From Acidisarcina polymorpha (GTDB taxonomy: Bacteria > Acidobacteriota > Terriglobia > Terriglobales > Acidobacteriaceae), in NCBI RefSeq assembly GCF_003330725.1, contig NZ_CP030840.1, positions 1,860,001-1,924,000 of the forward strand: a stretch of 64,000 nucleotides of DNA. Reading direction: 5' to 3'. The notes under the pieces are model-generated. The model did no database searches. It saw only the letters and a program-made list of their open reading frames with translations, and was not told where the DNA came from. The position numbers were made by a program, and so were the translations under genes. Below are positions 57,358 through 64,000 of this stretch, in pieces (the stretch's first letter is position 1; each line of letters begins with the position of its first letter).

Positions 57358-58668
57358 GTGAGCACAACCCATCCGTTCACGGGAATCCCGGTTAATAAGC
57401 CGCGCCAGGTACTCTTCGCCAGCCTTATCGGCACCACGATTGAGTTCTTTGACTTCTACATTTACGCCACGGCGGCTGTGCTGGTCTTTCCCAAGCTATT
57501 CTTTTCGTCGAGCGATCCATCCGCCGCCGTCCTAGAATCCCTGGCTACCTTTGGCATTGCCTTTCTCGCGCGGCCTATTGGCTCGGCTCTCTTCGGGCAT
57601 TTTGGCGATCGCATCGGCCGCAAGACGACCCTGGTTCTTGCCCTGTTGACCATGGGGATCTCGACCATCGCCATCGGCGCATTGCCCACTTACCACACCA
57701 TCGGCTTCACCGCCCCGCTGCTGCTGGCCTTGTGCCGCTTCGGACAGGGTCTAGGTCTCGGCGGGGAGTGGGGTGGCGCGGTCCTGCTTGCGATCGAGAA
57801 TGCTCCGCCCAACAAACGTGCCTGGTATGGCATGTTTCCTCAGCTTGGCGCGCCGATCGGCTTCTTCCTCTCCGGTGGCGTCTTCCTGCTGCTCTCCCGC
57901 CTGCTGACTGACCAGCAGTTCTTCACCTTCGGTTGGCGCCTGCCCTTTCTGGCCAGCGCGGTGCTCGTCTTCCTTGGACTTTACGTTCGTCTCACCATCA
58001 CCGAAACCCCGGTCTTCCGCCAGGCCCTGAACCGCGGCGAGCAAGTCAAGCTGCCTCTGCTTTCGGTCTTCCGCAACTACCCTCGAGAATTGATCACCGG
58101 CATTCTCGTCTGTCTCGCGACCTTCGTGCTCTTCTACCTGATGACCGTCTTCGCGCTCTCCTGGGGAACGACTGCTCTCCATTACAGCCGGAGCAAGTTC
58201 CTGCTCATGCAGCTTTTCGACATTTCCTTCTTTGCCATTACCATCCCCCTTTCCGCTCGCCTGGCCGAACATGGCCGGAGGCGGGTCATGCTCTGGGTCA
58301 CAACTTTGATCGGCGTTTTCGGGCTGGTCATGGCGCCGATGTTCGTGGCCGGCACTACCGGCGCTCTCCTAATGATGGCGGTAGGTCTCGGTCTGATGGG
58401 CGTCACCTACGGACCGCTGGGCACGGTCGTCTCCGAACTCTTTCCAACTCCGGTCCGCTACACCGGGAGCTCCCTGGCCTTCAGCCTCGCCGGCATCCTG
58501 GGAGCCTCGCTCGCGCCTTACATCGCCACCTCCCTCGCCAAGACCTACGGACTACAGTACGTTGGCTACTATCTGACAACTTCAGCCTTCTTAACCCTCT
58601 TAGGACTGCTATGGGCTCGAGAGACGAAAGACGACGACCTTGCTAGAATCAGCGCGCCGGAGATATAA
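57358..58668 (+). CDS. MHS-family MFS transporter (proton symporter)
   Basis: Twelve-helix major facilitator of the metabolite:H+ symporter branch, which includes ProP, KgtP and ShiA. The family signature SLIGTTIEFFDFYIYATAA opens the first helix, and the 2-3 loop motif is GHFGDRIGRKTTLVLAL. RFGQGLGLGGEWGGAVLLAIE follows, with the second-half motif ARLAEHGRRRVMLW. 436 aa is normal. The start is GTG without a visible Shine-Dalgarno sequence. Its substrate is likely an organic acid or osmolyte; not linked to neighbouring enzymes. A run of ACTCTTTT-like repeats precedes it (57280-57322). Confidence 0.92.
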   Translation: MSTTHPFTGIPVNKPRQVLFASLIGTTIEFFDFYIYATAAVLVFPKLFFSSSDPSAAVLESLATFGIAFLARPIGSALFGHFGDRIGRKTTLVLALLTMGISTIAIGALPTYHTIGFTAPLLLALCRFGQGLGLGGEWGGAVLLAIENAPPNKRAWYGMFPQLGAPIGFFLSGGVFLLLSRLLTDQQFFTFGWRLPFLASAVLVFLGLYVRLTITETPVFRQALNRGEQVKLPLLSVFRNYPRELITGILVCLATFVLFYLMTVFALSWGTTALHYSRSKFLLMQLFDISFFAITIPLSARLAEHGRRRVMLWVTTLIGVFGLVMAPMFVAGTTGALLMMAVGLGLMGVTYGPLGTVVSELFPTPVRYTGSSLAFSLAGILGASLAPYIATSLAKTYGLQYVGYYLTTSAFLTLLGLLWARETKDDDLARISAPEI

Positions 58669-58970
58669 GCGCCAGCTGCATCCTCGCAGATTCATACGCT
58701 CAAGCAAGAAGCCATTCAGGCTTGCTCAGCGGCGTAAGTAGACTTCTTATGACCCTCTTTGCGTTGAGCCAACTTTGTCGCTGGAGTGACTGGCACGCGG
58801 AGCCAAGCGGCGAGAAGAGCGCTTTTTGCATAGGAATCTTGCAATCGCGGGGTTGAGTGTCCATTCGCCCGGTTGCCTTGTCCGGCTCTTGATGCAGCAA
58901 ATTGGTACGTACGATCAGGCGGGGAGCGCCAGCTTTTGTCTATGATCCGTTGAAGATCGGTATCGGGCAC
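58669..58970. other. intergenic region before the AraC-DinB gene
   Basis: About 300 bp; short antisense frames here lack support. Nothing recognisable was found. Confidence 0.4.
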
Positions 58971-59930
58971 ATGAGTAAAACCGATGGGCAGGACACGGCG
59001 AATCGCCTCTCTGCAATTGTCGCGAATTCCCTGGACACCTCGGGATCAACGCACGATCTCGCGCGCCGGGCTTATCAAAGCCGTACGCAGTTCCACAGGT
59101 TGTTCCGAATCGTGGTTGAAGAAACTCCGGCAGCCATGCGACGGCGGCTCTTGTTGGAACGAGCAGCATATCAACTCGGGCATACCGGCATGTCTGTAAC
59201 GGACATCGCCCTCGACGCCAATTATGGTTCGCTGGAGGCGTTTACTCGCGCTTTCCGAAAAGCTTTCCGAACCTCTCCCAGCATCTACCGGCGCATGCGC
59301 GTACCACATTCGCATTTGCCGACGCCCAACAAAATTCACTTTCTTGCCCCCGGTTCTTCAACAGAAGGAGGAAAAGACATGGATTTATTCGATCGTTTTG
59401 CCGGCAACGACTCCTGGCACACGCGGCGTTTGCTGGAATACGCGGGTACATTGACGGAGGAACAATTGGATCGGCCGCTGCCCACGGTCGTCGAGCTTCT
59501 GCCCTGGCGAGAGTCAAATAAAACTCTAAGGCAGCTATTAGAAAATATCATCTTCACCAAGGAAGTCTGGACCGCCGCGTTGTCCGGTGCGGAGATGGAT
59601 ATGAACGGCCCTCCCCAATCGCAACGTTCTCCGCAAGCAATGCTGCAACGGCTCGAAAAGACGGATGCAGAACTGCATCGTATTCTTGATAACGTCCGAA
59701 CCCGCTCCAGCTGGGATGATACCTTCGTCGACGCCCTGTGCGAACCGGCCGAGACCTTCACGTACGGCGGCGTCTTCGCCCATATCATGACGTTCAACGC
59801 GCATCGCCGATTGATGGCCTTGGACGCTCTACGCCAACTCGGCGTCCAAACCGAAGGCTTCGGCGACCCCATGGAGTATGAAGAAAGTGTGTCGCCCTGG
59901 AGCGAGCGAGCCACCCTCGCTGCGCCATGA
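58971..59930 (+). CDS. AraC-type HTH fused to DinB-like domain
   Basis: 319 residues. The first ~110 form an AraC/XylS HTH pair without an effector domain before it (DLARRAYQSRTQFHRLFRIV, then GMSVTDIALDANYGSLEAFTRAFRKAFRTSPSIYRRM). After a linker, a DinB four-helix domain begins at Met137 (MDLFDRFAGNDSWHTRRLLEY), with a likely metal-binding His set (HIMTFNAHRRLMAL). It could be a regulator whose DinB part senses a ligand or is a thiol-dependent enzyme. A consensus AAGGAGG lies 7 nt before Met137, so a DinB-only product may also be made. The full-length start has a weak ribosome-binding site; 58902 is an upstream alternative. Confidence 0.85.
   Translation: MSKTDGQDTANRLSAIVANSLDTSGSTHDLARRAYQSRTQFHRLFRIVVEETPAAMRRRLLLERAAYQLGHTGMSVTDIALDANYGSLEAFTRAFRKAFRTSPSIYRRMRVPHSHLPTPNKIHFLAPGSSTEGGKDMDLFDRFAGNDSWHTRRLLEYAGTLTEEQLDRPLPTVVELLPWRESNKTLRQLLENIIFTKEVWTAALSGAEMDMNGPPQSQRSPQAMLQRLEKTDAELHRILDNVRTRSSWDDTFVDALCEPAETFTYGGVFAHIMTFNAHRRLMALDALRQLGVQTEGFGDPMEYEESVSPWSERATLAAP
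59365..59381 (+). promoter_or_regulatory. internal Shine-Dalgarno and in-frame ATG inside the AraC-DinB gene
   Basis: AAGGAGG at 59365-59371 is followed 7 nt later by ATG (59379-59381), in frame at codon 137, exactly where the DinB domain begins. This is the best ribosome-binding site in the locus. Confidence 0.65.
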
Positions 59931-60020
59931 GAGAACACCCGCGCTGATTTTGAAGTCTCGGCAAGCGGCCGTCTTCTGGCCTAAATCAGGCAGTGCGGCT
60001 TCGTGATCGCCAACCTTTTA

Positions 60021-60046
60021 TCTGAAGCGACGATCTGAAGCGACGA
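60021..60046 (+). repeat. 13-bp tandem duplication upstream of the DUF1801 gene
   Basis: TCTGAAGCGACGA occurs at 60021-60033 and again at 60034-60046, head to tail without spacer, ending 18 bp before the DUF1801 start. It resembles a slippage duplication or a paired binding site. Confidence 0.7.
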
Positions 60047-60064
60047 TTCTGGTCTGGAGGGACG

Positions 60065-60466
60065 ATGAGAACGGATTTACTGCGATTCAATGGCGCTCTC
60101 GAGCTAGACCCCTCCATCGAAGCGTGGATGCAAGAACATGCAGGTGAACTGGGAGCGATTGCACATCGCTGGTTCGAGGTGATGCGTCAGTGCGGGGACG
60201 AAGTCCGGGAGCTTTTGCATGATGGTTGTCCGGTGGCATGCTTGGGAGATGCCCCCTTCGGTTACGTCAACGTGTTCAGTTCGCACGTAAACGTTGGGTT
60301 CTTTCACGGCGCAGCGCTCCCGGACCCGGCCCGCTTGTTGCAAGGCTCCGGCAAGTTCATGCGTCATGTGAAATTGAAGCCCGAAACGGCCACGAACGCC
60401 GCGGCGTTAAGCGAGCTCATCGATGCGGCGTACTCGGATATAAAGATGCGTGTCGAACATGGCTAG
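60065..60466 (+). CDS. DUF1801 family protein
   Basis: 133-residue cytosolic protein matching DUF1801 (YdhG-like). Typical elements are GAIAHRWFEVMRQCGDEVRELLHDGCPVAC in the first helix-strand part and HVNVGFFHGAALPDPARLLQGSGKFMRHVKLK in the second. The fold is an alpha/beta domain of unknown function found widely in soil bacteria. TGGAGGGACG before the ATG provides a ribosome-binding site. The gene lies between the AraC-DinB gene and a GH27 gene without an obvious functional link. Confidence 0.85.
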   Translation: MRTDLLRFNGALELDPSIEAWMQEHAGELGAIAHRWFEVMRQCGDEVRELLHDGCPVACLGDAPFGYVNVFSSHVNVGFFHGAALPDPARLLQGSGKFMRHVKLKPETATNAAALSELIDAAYSDIKMRVEHG

Positions 60467-60544
60467 TCAGAGAAGCGCCTCTTTTTGCTTTAGAATTGGT
60501 GCCTCCTAATCTATCGTTCGTTGTGACACAGGAGACCATCGATC

Positions 60545-61744
60545 ATGCCCTTTGCATCCATCCCGAGGCTTGCTGCTGTAACCGCTTCCATCCTCTTCGG
60601 AGCCATTTCGTCCGGTCCGCTCTTCGCTCAGTCGGCCAGCCTTGCCGCTACCCCGCCGATGGGCTGGAATAGCTGGAACCACTTCGCTGACAAGGTCACC
60701 GGCGCCGACGTACGCGCGACCGCAGACATCCTCGTCTCGACCGGCATGAAAAACGCCGGCTACATCTACGTCAACATCGACGATACCTGGCAAGGCGAAC
60801 GCGATGCGCAGGGAATGCTGCACGCCAACAGCAAATTTCCCGACATGAAAGCGCTCGCCGACTACGTCCACTCGAAAGGCCTGAAAATCGGAATCTATTC
60901 CTCGCCCGGTCCCAAAACCTGCGCGGGCTATGCCGGCAGCTATCAGCATGAAGAGCAGGACGCTCAACTCTACGCCAGTTGGGGCATCGACTATCTTAAG
61001 TACGACCTGTGCAGCTTTGGCGACATCCTCAAGAAGGAAGCTAACGGCGACCGCCAGAAGTACTTCGATCTCGAAAAGGCCGCCTACGACAAGATGCACA
61101 AAGCCCTGCTCGCAACCGGCCGTCCGATCGTCTTCAGTCTTTGCCAGTATGGCTTTCAGAACGTTTGGGAGTGGGGTCCCTCGGTCGGGGGAAACCTCTG
61201 GCGCACTACCGGCGACATCAACGACACCTACGACCGGATGTCCGTGATTGGCTTTGCTCAGTCTGGATTGGAGAAATACGCCGGACCCGGCCACTGGAAC
61301 GATCCCGATATGCTTGAAGTAGGCAACGGCGGGATGACTGCGGACGAATACCGCACCCACATGACTCTCTGGGTCATGCTTGCCGCGCCGCTGCTTGCCG
61401 GCAACGACCTCAGCAAGATGACCCCCGAAACCTTGGCCACGCTCACCAACCGTCAGGTCATCGCCGTCGACCAGGATAAGCTCGGCAAGCAAGGGCATCG
61501 GGTTTCCGCCGTGGGACCACTCGAGATCTGGGAGAAACCGCTCAGCGGGGGAGCCAAGGCCGTCGCGCTCTTCAACCGCGGCGAATCCGCCAGTCCGATC
61601 ACCTTATCGCTCAAGGACGTCGCCTTCAGCTCCGGTGCCAAGCTGCACGATCTTTGGTCCGACCAGGATGTCTCGGCCTCTAGCGGCAGCTATACCGCCC
61701 TGGTGCCTTCTCACGGAGCGGTTCTGCTGAAAGTGAGCAAATAG
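60545..61744 (+). CDS. GH27 alpha-galactosidase
   Basis: Exported glycosidase (signal peptide AAVTASILFGAISSGPLFAQ) of family GH27, which removes terminal alpha-linked galactose, or in some members alpha-GalNAc or beta-L-arabinopyranose, with retention. Core motifs are PPMGWNSWNHF, VNIDDTWQ, nucleophile D154 in DYLKYDLC and acid/base D224 in WRTTGDINDTYD, then PGHWNDPDMLEVGNGGMT. A C-terminal beta domain follows (residues about 315-399). AGGAG lies 10 nt before ATG. The next gene encodes a GH109-type enzyme, suggesting degradation of host or plant glycans. Confidence 0.95.
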   Translation: MPFASIPRLAAVTASILFGAISSGPLFAQSASLAATPPMGWNSWNHFADKVTGADVRATADILVSTGMKNAGYIYVNIDDTWQGERDAQGMLHANSKFPDMKALADYVHSKGLKIGIYSSPGPKTCAGYAGSYQHEEQDAQLYASWGIDYLKYDLCSFGDILKKEANGDRQKYFDLEKAAYDKMHKALLATGRPIVFSLCQYGFQNVWEWGPSVGGNLWRTTGDINDTYDRMSVIGFAQSGLEKYAGPGHWNDPDMLEVGNGGMTADEYRTHMTLWVMLAAPLLAGNDLSKMTPETLATLTNRQVIAVDQDKLGKQGHRVSAVGPLEIWEKPLSGGAKAVALFNRGESASPITLSLKDVAFSSGAKLHDLWSDQDVSASSGSYTALVPSHGAVLLKVSK

Positions 61745-61770
61745 CGCGAAGTTCGATTTGGCGCTTGGGC

Positions 61771-61807
61771 CGGGTAGAAGGCTGCCGCGAGAACGAGGCT
61801 CTACCCG
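61771..61807 (+). terminator. hairpin between GH27 and GH109 genes
   Basis: CGGGTAGA (61771-61778) pairs with TCTACCCG (61800-61807), followed by TTTCCCC. It may end the GH27 transcript partially, before the GH109 start at 61854. Confidence 0.45.
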
Positions 61808-61853
61808 TTTCCCCATAACCATCGACATCCCGAATCAAACTCAAGGACAGTCT

Positions 61854-63281
61854 ATGAGCAAAGAAGTTCACGACTCACTCGAAAGCTCCTCTCGCCGCGA
61901 TTTCCTGCGCGTCGGCGCGATGAGCGCCGTCGCGGGCACGATCGCTGCCACTCCTTTACATGCCGCAAAATCAGCGGCATCGTCCTCTGGTAATGCGGAC
62001 ACGCAGGAGAGTGAGGAAACCAGATCGCCCCATGCCACCGTAATCGGCATGGCTTATGAGCGTTCGACTTCCCCGGATGGCCCAAGAATCGGGATCATCG
62101 GTGTCGGCGGCCGCGGCACCAGCCTGCTCGGTAATCTTCTCGGCGCCAACACCACCGTCCTCGCTGTCTGCGACGTAGTCCCTGAAAAAGCCAGCAACGC
62201 CAAAGGTCTGATCGAGAAAGCCGGCCAGAAATCACCCACTCTTTATACCGCCGGCGACCACGTCTTCGAAGCGCTCGTAGCCCGCGACGACCTCGACCTG
62301 GTTATCATCGCGACTCCCTGGAACTGGCACGTTGAGATGGCAGTCGCCGCCATGACTCACGGCAAACATGCAGCTGTCGAGGTTCCCGCGGCCACTACCA
62401 TCGAGGACTGCTGGAAACTCGTCAACACCTCCGAACAAACCCGGCGCCATTGCACCATGCTCGAGAATTGTTGTTATGGCTATAACGAGACCCTGATTCT
62501 TCGCATGGCGCACGCCGGGCTCTTCGGCGATCTGCTCTATGGCGAGGGCGCCTATCTCCATGATCTTCGCGAGGAACTCTTCTCCGGTAAAGGCGAAGGC
62601 CTCTGGCGGCTCGCCGTCCATACCGAACGCGACGGCAACCTCTACCCCACTCATGGCCTCGGGCCGGTGGCCAACTATATGGGTATTCAGCGCGGCGATC
62701 GCTTCGACTATCTTGTCTCGATGAGCACACCCCAGCGCGGACTCGAGTTATACCGCAAGGACCACATCGATAAGTCCAATCCTCACTGGTCCGATCGCTA
62801 CATCACCGGCGATCTCAACACCTCGCTGATCAAAACCGCCAATGGGCTCAACATTATCCTCAAGCACGACGTCTCCAATCCCCAGCCCTACAGCCGAGTC
62901 AACACAATTGCCGGCACTAAGGGTATCTTCACCGACTACCCGCCGCGCATTTACTTCGACGGTCAACAAGGAGAAGAAGCATGGGGGACGATCGATAAGT
63001 GGAAGGAATATCAACACCCACTCTGGAAAGAAGAAGGCGAGATAGCCAAGAAGCTCGGCGGCCATGGCGGCATGGATTACATCATGCTCTACCGCCTGCT
63101 CCAATGCATGAAACAAGGCCTGCCACCCGACATGGATGTCTATGATGCCGCTGCTTGGTCGGCACCCGGACCGTTGAGCCGCGTGTCCGTCGAGAACGGC
63201 AGCGCGCCGGTGAAGTTCCCCGACTTCACCCGCGGACACTGGAAAGATCGTGCCGCTTCCGCGATCGCGACCCAGACTTAG
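61854..63281 (+). CDS. GH109-like NAD-dependent alpha-N-acetylgalactosaminidase (Gfo/Idh/MocA fold)
   Basis: 475-residue exported enzyme with a Tat signal (SSRRDFLRVGAMSAVAGT), start chosen at 61854 because AAGGA lies upstream. The Gfo/Idh/MocA N-terminal Rossmann domain has GIIGVGGRGTSLLGNL and ATPWNWHVEMAVAAM. GH109 signatures are KHAAVEVPAATTIEDCWKLV, MLENCCYGYNETLIL and GEGAYLHDLREELF. GH109 enzymes cleave alpha-GalNAc by an NAD-dependent redox-elimination mechanism. An ordinary glucose-fructose-type oxidoreductase is the alternative. It follows the GH27 gene by about 110 bp. Confidence 0.88.
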   Translation: MSKEVHDSLESSSRRDFLRVGAMSAVAGTIAATPLHAAKSAASSSGNADTQESEETRSPHATVIGMAYERSTSPDGPRIGIIGVGGRGTSLLGNLLGANTTVLAVCDVVPEKASNAKGLIEKAGQKSPTLYTAGDHVFEALVARDDLDLVIIATPWNWHVEMAVAAMTHGKHAAVEVPAATTIEDCWKLVNTSEQTRRHCTMLENCCYGYNETLILRMAHAGLFGDLLYGEGAYLHDLREELFSGKGEGLWRLAVHTERDGNLYPTHGLGPVANYMGIQRGDRFDYLVSMSTPQRGLELYRKDHIDKSNPHWSDRYITGDLNTSLIKTANGLNIILKHDVSNPQPYSRVNTIAGTKGIFTDYPPRIYFDGQQGEEAWGTIDKWKEYQHPLWKEEGEIAKKLGGHGGMDYIMLYRLLQCMKQGLPPDMDVYDAAAWSAPGPLSRVSVENGSAPVKFPDFTRGHWKDRAASAIATQT

Positions 63282-63327
63282 GCCGATAAGCCGTCACTGT
63301 ACCTCTGCTCGAAGGAGCCTTTTACCG

Positions 63328-64000
63328 ATGATGTTTCTGGACAATCCATTGGGCTTGTTTGTCGTCACTTTTCTGCTCCTATGGCTTGGCGCCGGGGTGG
63401 GTATTCTTCTACGCGGCGGCAGGCGGGAGCTTCCCGAGTCGATGCGCGAAGACTATGGCATCATTGTCGGCGCGACGTTGACCCTGCTTGGCCTGATCAT
63501 CGGATTCACCTTCTCCATGGCCACCACTCGCTATGACCTTAGAAAAAACCTGGAAGAGGAAGAGGCCAACGCAATCGGGACCGAATACGTTCGCGCCGAC
63601 TTCCTGCCGGCTCAGGATGCATCTCGCCTGCGAACCCTTCTGCGTCAATACACCGATCTGCGGATTGAGTTCTACAAGGCAGATCAGGACAAGCTTCCGC
63701 AGGTCAATCGATCCACAACCGGCATCCAGAACCAGCTATGGTCAGTTCTCGCCGCCTCTGCCAAGGCGAATCCCTCTCCGCTTGCTGCAGTCGCCGCTAC
63801 CGGCATGAACGACGTACTGAATTCACAGGGGTATACCCAGGCAGCCTGGTGGAATCGCATTCCGAAGGCGGCCTGGGCGCTCCTGTACATCATCGCCATC
63901 GTGTCGAACGTGTTATTAGGCTATGGCGCTCATGGCAAGGCTCTCGCTCTCTCGCTGGTCCTGCCGCTCCTTGTATCAATTTCCTTCCTGCTGATCTCGG
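63328..64000 (+). CDS. bestrophin-like / DUF4239 membrane protein (3' truncated)
   Basis: Partial gene running off the window end; 224 codons visible. The start ATG at 63328 (a second ATG follows directly) has AAGGAG 10 nt upstream. An N-terminal helix (GLFVVTFLLLWLGAGVGIL), a second helix (YGIIVGATLTLLGLIIGFTFSMA), a cytoplasmic or periplasmic helical region (EEEEANAIGTEYVRADFLP), and two further helices starting AAWALLYIIAIVSNVLLG are visible. The pattern fits DUF4239 (bestrophin-like) proteins of unknown transport role. It is incomplete, so size and function cannot be judged. Confidence 0.82.
   Translation, partial: MMFLDNPLGLFVVTFLLLWLGAGVGILLRGGRRELPESMREDYGIIVGATLTLLGLIIGFTFSMATTRYDLRKNLEEEEANAIGTEYVRADFLPAQDASRLRTLLRQYTDLRIEFYKADQDKLPQVNRSTTGIQNQLWSVLAASAKANPSPLAAVAATGMNDVLNSQGYTQAAWWNRIPKAAWALLYIIAIVSNVLLGYGAHGKALALSLVLPLLVSISFLLIS

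Overview
The window is about 64 kb of densely coding, moderately high-GC chromosomal DNA with roughly 50 protein genes on both strands. No rRNA, tRNA, CRISPR array, phage module or plasmid function was seen. The gene set suggests a soil Acidobacteriota chromosome (Terriglobia / Acidobacteriaceae-like). The clues are an ADOP-type orphan ABC permease, a TonB-like protein, DUF481 and beta-propeller lipoproteins, a Ser/Thr kinase paired with a CsgG-like protein, GH27 and GH109 glycosidases and a Ku-LigD pair. That placement is inference from gene families, not from a marker gene.

Layout. 1-6 kb: a truncated sensor histidine kinase, translationally coupled to a proline-rich lipoprotein, then nadK and tlyA on the minus strand and an ECF sigma factor with its RskA-like anti-sigma factor. 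6.3-7.9 kb: an IS110-family insertion sequence with a structured non-coding flank that may encode its bridge RNA. 7.9-18.4 kb: a beta-propeller lipoprotein, a DUF92 membrane protein, a GNAT enzyme, a LysR regulator, the putrescine pair aguB-aguA, tadA, a Cupin_5 protein, a TonB-like protein and an ADOP permease. 18.5-31.2 kb: an acidic/basic histone-H1-like protein, a LysM lytic transglycosylase, lepA, the outer-membrane assembly genes bamA and skp (ompH), frr, a NagX-like membrane acyltransferase and small exported proteins.

31.8-45.2 kb: a trypsin-like lipoprotein, a PAS histidine kinase, a YpdA-type flavoprotein, class I fumarase, a PknB-like kinase with a CsgG-like partner, an outer-membrane barrel protein, a cytochrome c and a DUF481 protein. 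45.5-53.7 kb: homodimeric pyruvate dehydrogenase E1 (aceE) without its E2 or E3, the NHEJ pair ku-ligD, a cupin and an atypical SDR. 53.8-64 kb: copper amine oxidase, a short 6-phosphogluconate dehydrogenase, an MHS-family transporter, an AraC-DinB fusion, a DUF1801 protein, GH27 and GH109 enzymes probably working on galactosides and GalNAc glycans, and a truncated bestrophin/DUF4239-like membrane protein.

The least explained material is non-coding. A family of about 27-bp imperfect repeats occurs in direct and inverted arrays at two unlinked intergenic sites (24.68-24.92 kb between skp and bamA, and 31.48-31.60 kb), each able to form a long hairpin. Other sites worth checking are the IS110 flank, an 8-bp hairpin 7 nt before the ECF sigma start codon, and an in-frame internal ribosome-binding site that splits the AraC-DinB gene at its domain boundary. 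IS ends, exact starts of several exported proteins, and all RNA claims are inferred by eye.
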